A model generated the notes under the pieces. The model did not search any database, was not told the origin of the DNA, and saw only the letters and a list, made by a program, of their open reading frames with translations. Source: Grifola frondosa (Eukaryota > Basidiomycota > Agaricomycetes > Polyporales > Grifolaceae). Taken from it: a DNA stretch of 64,000 nucleotides. The translations under genes were made by a program, and so were the position numbers. The DNA lies in the NCBI GenBank assembly GCA_001683735.1, contig LUGG01000055.1, forward strand, positions 1-64,000, given 5' to 3'. Below, in pieces: positions 43,599 through 55,500 of the stretch (its first letter is position 1; every line of letters starts with the position of its first letter).

Positions 43599-46500
43599 AT
43601 GAGAATATTTAAATCGCAAGTTTTACTTAGACTGATAAATTCTTATATCATTGATTCACCTGAACCCGCTAACATTTCTTATTTATGGAATTTTGGTTCT
43701 TTATTAGGAACTTGTTTAGTTTTACAAATATTAACTGGAATATTCCTTGCTATGCACTACATTCCTAATGTAGACATGGCCTTTACTAGTGTAGAGCATA
43801 TTATGCGAGATGTTAACAGTGGATGGGCTGTTAGATATACACATGCTAATACTGCTTCTTTTTTCTTCATCTTTGTTTATTTTCATATCGCAAGAAATTT
43901 ATATTACGGTTCATATAAATCACCTAGAGTATTAGTTTGGTCCATCGGAGTTATTATTTTAATTGTTATGATGGCTAAAATGTGGCCAAAATTGTGAATA
44001 TGATAATACTAATTTTACCACTCAATTTCTAAATAGTTGTTTACTTAATTATACCGATATTATAAAAAATGGGATGCCTATTATAGGTAAAATGTTGCCT
44101 TTTAATAAAGCTAGAACTAAAGCTATTACTAGAATAGGTCCTCATAATAAACAAGTATTAGATATTATAATTTGTGGAATGTTAGGTGATTTTTGGGCAG
44201 ACAAAATACCAGGTAAACCATTATATAGTATTAGATTTAATATAGAACAAAGTATTAGTAATATGGCATATATTCATTATTTAACTTTATTTTTCTATCA
44301 TTTAGGTTATTGTGCTCGACCAATTCCTACTTTAGTAGAAAAATCAGACAAGGTAATAGAAAATCGTTTTAATTATAGGCTAACTTTATTTACATTTACG
44401 AGTTTTATTTGGATATATGATTCATACTATAAAACTATAAATGGTGTAACTAAAAAGAGAGTTCCTTTTTATATCGCTGATTATTTAACACCTATTGGTC
44501 TAGCACATTGGATTATGGAAGACGGATCGTATCAAAAAGGTCAAGGAATTTATATAGCTACTAATAGTTTCACCTATGATGAATGTAAATTTCTTTGCAC
44601 AATTTTGACTAAAAAATATAATTTAAAAACTAGCGTCATAAAAACAGGCACACTTAATCAATGGCGTATTTCTATTTGGAAAGAATCTATGCCACTCTTA
44701 CGTCAAATAGTTAAACCTTATTTTATCCCAGAAATGGAATATAAATTAGGTTATTCTTATTAATCATAATATTTATATAACTAATCTGAATATAATATTT
44801 ATTAAAATTAAACATTTATATTTTATTATATTTAGTTAGTTAATTGAGTATATAAATTGAAGTTATTTTAATATTTTCAAAGTCTCGACATAGGGCAAAA
44901 CAATAACCTGTATTGGGTAGTTTTGGTATAGAAATGTCGAAACACCTTGACAGAGGTGTTGGTTTAATAAACTGGCTATATTAGTGAAAACGGTCAAAGA
45001 AATCATACCAATTTTCAGACCGTCGGTTGAATATACAATCGCTACAGACTGGGTCACTAATGGTTGTCTGCAATGATGCTTAATGTACAGTCGGAGTTCT
45101 TAGTTATTTAATTAAACTACATAGTAAAAAAAAAAAGAAAAATATTAATAAAAATTTTATCAAAACATAAAAAAATAAAAATAATATTATTATTAAGATT
45201 AATTAATTTAACTACTCAAGGCTCTAATTGAAATTTATTAGAAAGAGTGAGATGGAATATCACTCGGGGATTAATAAATAGATAGGGTACAAGGTTACTA
45301 TATTGGTATATTTTATATAGTAATTTAGAACTAGACAGCATTCCTGGGTTATAGTCATAGCCCAAAATGGTCTAAATTAATAAAAAATTAAAATCTACAT
45401 TTAACAATAAAAATAGTCTTATTTCAAATAAAAATATATATTTAATTCAAAAAATAAATTATTCTAATTCAACTTGTTCTAATATAAATGATAAATCAAA
45501 CATTTTAGTTGATTTTATTAAAGAAAAAGAATTAATACATATCTATTATTATGAAGTTTTACAATTAAATGAGACAAGAAATAGAATTTTAAGAGAAACT
45601 AAAGGTCTTAGTGGTATCTATTTAATTTTAAATAAAGTTACTTTAGATTATTACATAGGTTCAACTTCTACTGGTAAATTTTATGCTTAGCTAAGATTTT
45701 CTAATCATTTAATATATTTTAAAGGAAGTAAAGTTGTTAAAAATGCGGTACAAAAATATAAACTATCTAACTTTGCATTTTTAATCTTAAAATTATTCCC
45801 TGAAATAGTAAATAAAGAAAACAATCAAAAATTAATTGATAGAGAAGATTTATACTTAAAATCTTTGTTGCCTATTATATTCTCTGAAGCTGGTTCTAGC
45901 TTTGGTTACAAACATACTGAAATAGATAGAATTAAAATTAAATCTAATTATAGTTTAGAGCTAAAAATAGGTAACTAGAGGTAAAAATCTTTCAATTGAA
46001 ACAAAAGAAAAATAGAGAAAAAGCATTATCTAGAGATAAAACAAAAATAATTTTCTCTTAACAATCTTTATTAAATATGAAAAAAAAATCTAAACCTATA
46101 ATATTATTTAATTTAGATTTTACAGTTTTTGGTGAATACTATAGTATAACAGATGCCACTAAAGCTATAATTGTAATGTAAAAACAATTAGAAGAGCATT
46201 AGTTACTGAAAAAAAACTATTAAAAAGACGATTTATGTTAAATGTATTAACAAATAAAGTAATATTTGAATTTAGATTATAGTCCACAAGTACACATTTC
46301 TATGCAATTGCTAGAAAAAAATAGAAATAAAGTGGAATAATCCGACAGGATTATTGAAGAAATGATTTTTTCTTTGGCAATGTTAGTGAAACGATCAAAT
46401 AATTAACTAAAAAATTAGAGATCGTCGGTTATCTAGATAATGCGACAGACTGGGTCACTAATGGATATCTGAAACGATGTATAATGCACAGTCGAAATTT

Positions 46501-49500
46501 TTAGTCCAAAGTGACTAATAGAATATACGAAATCAAAGTTATTCTACTTTTTTTTATTGATATAAATTGTATTAATTGAATAAAAAAGTAAGTTTGTATG
46601 TTTTACCTTATGGTCAGATGAGCCTGTGGGTATATTTAATGTAAAAACTTATTATTACCAATAACAATAACACAAAATTTACAATTATCAGATAAACTAA
46701 TACAAATACATCTAATTAATGGATAAAGATACTCCTAAATTAATGGAAAAATTTATAGGAATTTTGGATGGTGATGGTTATATAGAGATTGGACCACAAA
46801 ACAATATAATAAATCCACACAAAATCCAAAATCAACAATTAGAATTAGAATTGTATTAAGATTACATAAAGAAGATAAAGAATTATTAGATTTTATTATA
46901 AATAACTTAAATATAGGTAAATTAGATGAATTAAAAAGTGTAAATCAATATAGATTAATTATATATAAAAGACATTTTAATATTATTTATCCTTATTTAC
47001 TAAATAATAAAATAGAATTTTGACTTATAATAGACGAAAACAATTTTTTTTATTAAAGTATATTTTTGAAAATAATATTATGCACTGGGAAGATATAAAT
47101 TTAGATGAAATTGATAATTTATTTAAAAAATCTAATAAGAAACTTAGCTATTCTGATATAATTAATTTATCTTATTTTAATAATTGGTTTGTAGGGTTTA
47201 CAATAGCAGAAGGTAGTTTTCATGTAAAATCAAAAGGCTCAAATCATTATTCAATAGTCCAATCTGGCCATGAAAATTATCATATTATTAAAGCTATACA
47301 CTATTTTATTAAAGGTTCTGAATCTTTTAATCATCAAATAAACTGAAAACTCTAAAGTTTATAGAATATCTTTTTCATCTAAAAAGATTTACTTTTTATT
47401 ATAAATTTTTTTGAAAATAATCATTACTAGGATTAAAAAATTACAATTTGATAATTGGAAATTTATTTTAATAAAAAGAATAACATTAATAGTAGTGCCC
47501 AAATGTTATATTTCTAAAGTATCTAATAATAATTATTAAATAATATAACATTAATAATAATACCAGTAATGAATAAAATTATTTAAATATTATATATGGT
47601 TTGTTATTAGGTGAAAGTTTATATTTAATATAACAAAGAAATAAAATTAGTAATAAAAATAGAAGGTAAACACATATCTTATATGACAGATATTCATAAA
47701 AAAATATTAAATTTAGGTTACTGTGAGCAAAAATTACCAAAAATAATCACTAAATTAGGAAAAAAAGGTAAATTAAATAAATTAATGCTATTACATACAT
47801 ATAATAATAATAATTATTTAGAATTATATAATAAATGGTATGTAGATAAACTTAATAAAATATACCGAATGACATATTTTTAATTTTAATGAGGAATCTC
47901 TAGCTTATTGGTTGATGACAGAAGGAAAAATAAGTAATAAAAATTATATGTAAATTGAACAATTTAATAATAAAGATATTATAATTATGAAACAATTTTT
48001 AGAAAATAAATTTAAATTAGATAAATTAATTTTATAATAATTGTTTAGAATTTAATTGTAATAATATTAAAAAATTAACGAGATTATAAACCTTATATTT
48101 TACCTTCTATTAAATTTAAATTTATAACTTAATATTAATTATTAGATACTATTTAGTTATATATAATATAGTCTTATAATATATTATATATGTAATACTA
48201 AATAATAATATTATTTTTAATAAGGCGACATAATTGAAAACAGGTCAAAAATATTTATTTGTTATATATTAAGACCGTAGGTAGTTTAGGCTATCTCGAC
48301 AGAGTGGTCCAATTATGGGTGTCTGAAATGATGCTTAATGTGCACTCGAATTTTTATTTGAATTTAATTCAACACAAGGCTTAGCATAGCACAGGGTATA
48401 TTTGTAATCACAAATAATTTATTTATCAAGATCCGTCCGATATTTGAAGATAAATTTCTTTATTCTTAAAAAAAAGAATAAGAATATACAAATATATTAT
48501 AAATTTAAGGCAACTGTTATTACAAATTTATTAAGTGCAGTACCGTGTTTGGTCAAGATTTAGTTGAACTTATCTGAACAAAAATTTAAGCTAACTTTCA
48601 TTTTATACCCCAAAATAAATAAAAATGGATAATAAATACTTACTTATAATCTTTAAGGTCATAAATTTAATATATCTAAAACCTACAATTTAAGTAGTAA
48701 GGGAAGTAAACGTTATGATAATTTAGGTTTCCAATATATTTAGGACTATTAAGTAGCAGTACATTTTTATTTTTATTTTTATATTTAAAGTTAGCATAAA
48801 CACCCTGGATAATAAAAATTTACCTTTATGCTGGAAAAATTCTATTTAAAATATTAGGTACTTTAAAAAAGTCAAAATCCTAATATAAGAATCAATCAGC
48901 AGTTTTATTTAAAACTCAACGAGTATATGGTAAACTAATATTAATGATTAGAAGATGAACTCTACAATTTTATTCTTTAAATTTTAATTAAATTGGGTTT
49001 TATGCGTATAGGTTTTATAATTTATCATAAATTTATAATCTATTTAAATTAAGGAATAGTATTAATGAATAATTTAATTGTGGAAATAGATAGTTTTTAA
49101 TATTTGGTTCTTTATATTACTTTTTTTTTACAAGCCTGTTGAATGCTAACTCCTTTTTTTTGCTCTCTGGCTCTTAGCTTTTATCGGTGGTAAATTTAAT
49201 AATAGTTAGCTTAAAACTAAATTTTAATAGGAAAATCAGCAAATATTCATAATTATTCTAAAGATATTATAGTTATAAATCCTGTCTCTTTATTAAACTT
49301 AAACCTGCTGCATTATCCAACGTACAGAGGTTAGTTATTACCATCAAAAAAGTTTTATAGTATAAACGATCCATTTTTTCCTTATTTTCGCAAGAATCGA
49401 CTAACAAAATAGTTAATCTAAAGTAGCTAGTTTTTATGTAGGTCAAACGAATGGACTTATTTTATTATAAGTAATTGGAAATTTTTTATCTATATAAACT

Positions 49501-52500
49501 AAAGTTTATCCTGATAAAACAAATTATTAAGATTAAAGGGTGAGTGCTAGTGGGCAATGTAATTAATTTTACTTCCTTATTAATGGGATCAACCATTAAA
49601 AATCACAATATATAGCATTTTTAGAAGGAGTAAAATCCAATTATTCAAATAAACTGAATATCCTCCCTTGCCCTAAAGGGAAAGAGTCCTTTAGGGCGTA
49701 GCGTTACGGGGAGGATTATTAATTAATTTTATTTACTTTCTTTAAATTAGGGTTTTTCTTTAATATCATAAGCTTATCTTTTTAGCAAATATTTAGTAAT
49801 TTTTAATTAAATTGCTTTATATAATTAATAGAATAAAATTAATTCTTGGGGGGCTTTAGTGTTGAATTATATGCACATGTAATTTTTATTATATGAAAAT
49901 TTGCTTATGCTGGAAAAACTTCTATAGCTAAAGGAGAATTAAGATACTTGTTGTCAATACAAAAGTTATTTAATAATGTATTGATCAAAACAATGTAAAG
50001 ATTCTTAATTCGAGAAGTCAATCAGCCGAAGTATGTAAATTTTTTCTTCAAATCATTTAGTTCAAATAGAATTATTTCAATTAGAGAATTTAGTTCAACA
50101 GCTTTCAGAGACTACACGCTAAGGATTTGGCATGGTTAGTGGGTTTTGTTGAAGCTGGGTGAGGGATGGTTTAGTATAACTAAAAACGGTAAATATTGTA
50201 AGTACGATTTGGAATTCAATTAGCGAATAGAGATATAAATTATTATATAAAATTAAAAAAATGCTAGGTGTAGGAAAAATAAACATTAGAAAATAAATGA
50301 TAATGTAATGTTTAGAGTTCGTTCAAAAATTGACTTGATAAACATTATTACTATTTTTGATAGTTATCTATGTTTACAGCTAAATATTGGGATATATTAA
50401 TTTTAAAAAAAATCTATTGATAATGTTCTTTTTATAATGATTTAAAGATTATAAACGTCCAAATTTAACTCCTATCAATTCTATTGATGATATTATATCA
50501 TTTAGCTATTTTGATGATTGGCTAGTAGGTTTTATTGAAGCTAAAGGATGTTTTACAACTTATAAAGCTTCAAATGATAAAAATGATACAGCTAGTTTTG
50601 AAATCCGTCAAACTGATGGTTTACAAATAATTAATGCTATTAAATCTCGTCTTTCATTGAAGGCTAATGTTTATGTAGATAAAACTAAAGCGCTCATCTT
50701 AAAACTACGAGTGTTGAAGGTATTCAAACAACTATTCAATTTTTAAACAATCTAATGCTAAATTGAAAGGATATAAACGTTTACAATATTTACTTTTCTT
50801 AAAAAATTTAAGAGCCAATCCTAGATATAAAACTTTAATTATTCCTTTAAAATATGGAAATGGTTAATTAACCTGTCATATTAGATATAGTCCGAACCAT
50901 TATGTAAATAATGGAGTGTTTCGATAAGTGGTTCCATTATAAATTATACGGCCTTCGGACTCGTTTAATATATATATAGATAATAAATTTAACCCACTAT
51001 AGTTCCAACATAATTGAAGTAATGCGACACTTAACAGATTCTTTCATTACACTATTTATTACCATTCTTATTAGCTGCTTTAGTTGTGGCACACTTAATT
51101 GCTCTAAATGAAGGCTTTTATATTTTATATAATATAATCATATCAAGCTATATGCTGGAATATCTAAAGGCTTAAATACTTATTTTTAATAAGTAATAAT
51201 TTTAATCATTTAATATGGACAATCAGCAAGAAACTAATTTATATTTTAAATTACAATAATTAAATATAAATCTTCAGAGACTATATGCTTGATATCCACC
51301 TTTCCTTAATTTCGTGTTAAGATTGGGATATGATATAGACCAATTTATTCTTAAAGGAAAACATTATTTGCAAACTACAATTTGCAAATAAAGGGTTATA
51401 TTTTATCATTCTTAACTAAATCATTTCATACTAGCAAAAATAAAAAAGATTAAGGTAATGAAGAAAAGATCTAAATTTACGTTAGATGAATTAATAAAGC
51501 AAGTAGAAAATCTTCTTGGTGATCAGATATTCTGGAACAGCTAGCTAATGCAAGAGCTATTTTTAGCAAGGTTTACAAATGCTGATTATTTATTACATTT
51601 ATGATCATAGTTATTTCAGCAGTTTGTATTAACTTCTCCTTCAGTTATAATTACCAATTAAAGATGCTTAAAAAATACAGGTATAGGCTAGGAGGCACTT
51701 TTTTTTTAAGAGCGGGATCATTAGATATAATCTAAGTTTTAAATATTATCCTTCCTTAAAGCGCTTTAATAATTTTGATTTTATTTTATTTTTATTGAAA
51801 GGTAAATAAATTGTAGCAACAATATTGCTAATTATTAAATTTAAGTAAGTTTAGCATATGGATTATAGACGTGCTGTTGTAGTAAAGCCAAGATTTTTGT
51901 TTACCATCCACTTCCAGTGGAGCATGCAAAATTTTTACTTTCACTAAAGATGAATTGAATTTATTAGTTGAAGCTTTAGATACAAATTTCTATTAAGTTA
52001 CTATTCCTAAAGTTCAATTGAAAATCAGCAACTTATATATAAAAAAAAAATTACCTAAAAAAGAGATTTAAGAATATATGTGCGGCTCCAACTATGATGT
52101 ATAAATTAAATATAAACCCATAATAAATGCTTCATACTCATGGTTCAAATAATCCAAACGGTATAGATCTAATGGTGATAGATATTCAATGCATCCTTAT
52201 TTTACTTTCAAAGATCTTGTCACTATTTTCTTATTCTTCTTAGTATTATCTATAATAGTTTTCTATTATCCTAACACATTGGGTGTAGGCCCCTCTGATA
52301 ATATAAAAAAAATATTAGTTTTCTATACAAAGCTTTATCTCCGGCCTTGTTTTATTATAAATCAAAAAAATATTTTATTTGGAGAAAATAACGTTATATG
52401 CTGAAACGATTTAAATGTTTATAGTGCTTATGTTAAAATTTAAAAAGCTAAAACTATATTCTATAAGATTAATCAGCAGATATAATATATTATAGTAAAA

Positions 52501-55500
52501 TCTACCCTTATTAAAAGCAGGATATTACTATAATAAAAATTTGAGTTCACAATACTTATTTAATTAAGTTATGATAACTTAATTTATATCTCAGAGACTG
52601 TACACGTTAATTCACTGATTAATTGTTGATCAAACAATGACGAGAATATGAAACAGTCCATTTAATAAATACTGTTAATTTTTATTGATCACCTGGCCCG
52701 GGTAAGGGGTATATTTATCATTAAAAAAAAAACAAAATCGCTTTTAAAATCGCTGGAATTGATGCTAAATTAAAGTAGCCTGTCACTTATCCTCTCAGTT
52801 TATTATTATAACCGGAAAAAAAAAAGTATGTGGATCTTTCCCTCCCTAGGTAAAGAGTGGATTAAAGAAGAGTAGGTGTAAGCACGGGTCGGGTAGTAGC
52901 AGATGGTATAAAATATATAATAACATGAAGGCTTCACAAGACAAAGAATATAATTATCTTCTTATTTATTATTTAATAGTATTTATTAATACAGATAAAT
53001 AATTGCAGTTTTTAATTTAAATCATTTACCTTTATTAGGTTTAGATTTGGTTAATATTACTTTAATTAGTACTGTCATTATATGTCAGAAGAATATTAAT
53101 CCTTTCAGTACTGAAAATGGAAATTATAAATTCATTAATAAAATTAGCGATAAAGAATTTAATGAGTGGTTTGTAGAGCTTTTGTGACGGTGAGAGTAAC
53201 TTTACAGTTTATATTCGAAAAGACAAGAAAGCTGGAATTAATTTCTATTTTAAAATTGAATTACACGTAGATGATATTCAAATTCTTCATTTAATTAAAT
53301 AAAGATTAGGTTGTGGTGTTGTATTCCTTTCTAAGACTCTCTGCTGTATTTATCATTTTTGGAATAATTACTTAATTAATAAATTATTTCCTATATTCGA
53401 TAACTTTCCTCTTAATACTGCTAAGTATCTTGATTATTTAGTGTTTAAGGAAGTGTTAAAATTATTTAAAAATAAAATGCATTTAAGCGAATCTGGTCTA
53501 AAATTAATAGATCAATCATTAAGTAATTTTAATAAAAAATAATAATTTTTACAATGCCTACGGATCATAAAATTAATATAACTCCTTACTGGCTTTTAGG
53601 TTTTATTGAAGGTGAGGGGTAATTTTTTATTGGTAAATCTCTCCCGCCTTCGGTCCTTCGGCAAGGGGGGGTAAATATACCTAATTTCGGTGCTAGATTT
53701 GTTATAGGTTTAACAGAGGTTAAAAAACCAATTTTAGATGCAATTGCAGTTTTTTTAGATAAACTTGGCAGAAATCCACTATGTCCAGAAATTCATATAG
53801 CTCGGACTAATTTATTTTTTAGCAAAGCACGAAGTGAAACGACTAAACCAATGTTTTATTGTAGCAGTTGTATACCAAATTTACTTTATTTATCACTTCT
53901 TTATACCTTTTTTAAATGGTTTACAATTTTTAACTAATAAAGAATTAGATTATAAAGATTGGAAATTAGGAGTAGAAGTTTTAGTAAGAGAATTACACAA
54001 AATGAATTAGGTAAAATTTATTTATTAGAATTAATGTCTAGAATGAATTCAGCACGATTAACTCCTAATAATTATAATATTAGGGCTATATCTCTTTGAT
54101 GGTCCTGCTATTTTATAGATATATTTAGTAAACCTTCTTTATATGAATTTGGGCCTCAAGGTGAAATTATAGCAATATCTAATCAAAGAACTATTACTCC
54201 AATTCAATTGTTCATGGTAACATCTACTGATCTACTTGTGGACAAAAAGATGAATCCAATTAAACCTTTATACTTTAAAAATAAAGAAGAATTGTGTATT
54301 TTCTTTGGGAAATCTTATGATCTTATTTCCAAATCAATCAAAATGGGAAAACCTCTACTTAATATAAAAACAGGACAAACTTACACAATACTTAAAATTT
54401 ATTAAATCATTTTAGTTTAGTAGTTCAATAATATTTTTACTTAATTAAAAGTTAGGTTTTTTAGTTGAATTAGGAAAAAAAAAAAATTGTTCATTTTTTT
54501 TAACAGTATTTATTAAAGGCACAGCGATAACTGATTTATTTGGTGGGGTTTTTAACTTAAAACTTCGAAATGAATTGTATGCTGGAACAACTTTAAAATT
54601 AATTACTTAAAAAATCTATTTTTTTATCAGTCAAAATATTATATTTTATTAAGTCAATCAGCAGGTAAAATAATAATTCAACGACTATACATTCATATTC
54701 TTATTGTAATTATTGTTTACAAGTGCCTCGCTAATGTAATCCGTAGGCGAGAATAAGATATAGTCTTTACTACTCATTATTACACTGTCCTTTATTTCGG
54801 CAAAGTGGTTATAAGCCAATTTACTTTTATTTTTTTATATAAGCTTTAAGGCTGCAAAGTAGCTTGGCCTTTAGCTTTTTTGTAATATTTTAGCCACAAT
54901 ATTAAATTTAAAGGATCAAATAATGTAATTAATTAGTAAGTAAGATATTCAAGCAAACCCAATGCAAACACCAAGTTCGATTGTTCCAGAATGGTATAGA
55001 AAAGATGCCGTGCTTAAGAGTAATCTTAAGAATAATTAACTTTACTATATGTTGGAAACTCCTAAAGACTTGAATACTTTAGTAATAAAGTATAATTTCA
55101 AGTATGTAATAATGGACAATCAGCAGGTAACCAAATTATATTTTATAATTTTTTTTAATTTTAGTATCCTCAGAGATTACACGTAAAGCTCCTTAAATCA
55201 GTTTATTTTAATTAAAATTATCTAATAAAGATAACTAAGGATGAAGATATTTTCCAACCATTATTAAAGCTAATGGTTTATATTTATTTATATAATATTT
55301 TGGTTATGATAACTTCTATAAGTTTGTATGTACGTAAAAGTATTCGACTAAAAAAGATTTAGTCAAGTCGATAGATCAAAATTAATTATTGTTAGTCCTT
55401 TAAATTAGATTATTGTAGGATTATTACTAGGTGATGGTCATATACAAAAAAATACTATAAATGGTAATTCTATATTTATTTATGCACAAAGTAGTTTAAG

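Larger units (their letters stand above)
43977..46592 (+). mobile_element. Group I intron region 1 of cob (two cores)
   Basis: Two related 3' core halves are present, at 44935-45100 (GACAGACTGGGTCACTAA type, quoted as ACAGACTGGGTCACTAATGG, then AATGTACAGTCGGAG) and at 46330-46500 (same ACAGACTGGGTCACTAATGG, then AATGCACAGTCGAAA). Each follows its own endonuclease ORF. Either two introns lie here around a tiny unlocated exon (TAFLG), or one intron is nested in or joined to another. Confidence 0.65.
46631..48509 (+). mobile_element. Group I intron 2 of cob
   Basis: Lies between YGQMSLW and GATVITN. The core 3' half is at 48225-48350 (AAGACCGTAGGTAGTTTAGG, CGACAGAGTGGTCC, AATGTGCACTCGAA), related to the two cores in cob intron region 1. 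It carries two different endonuclease remnants. Confidence 0.75.
52303..54945 (+). mobile_element. Group I intron region 6 of cob (two cores)
   Basis: Lies between the exon ending GPSDN and IQANPMQTP. One core is at 52394-52660 (TTATATGCTGAAACGA, AATCAGCAG, CTCAGAGACTGTACACG, GAAACAGTCC). A second is at 54577-54775 (TGTATGCTGGAACAAC, AATCAGCAGG, TTCAACGACTATACATTC, AGATATAGTC). Two endonuclease ORFs lie between them. This suggests two introns in tandem, or one inserted in the other. Confidence 0.68.

Noticed and set aside
44863..45057. Minus-strand ORF of 64 codons
   Set aside because: Covers the structured 3' core of a group I intron in cob; not coding.
33554..49710. CRISPR-like repeat series
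   Set aside because: The repeated GC elements are kilobases apart, have no regular spacers and lie in different contexts; this is a dispersed repeat family in a mitochondrial genome.
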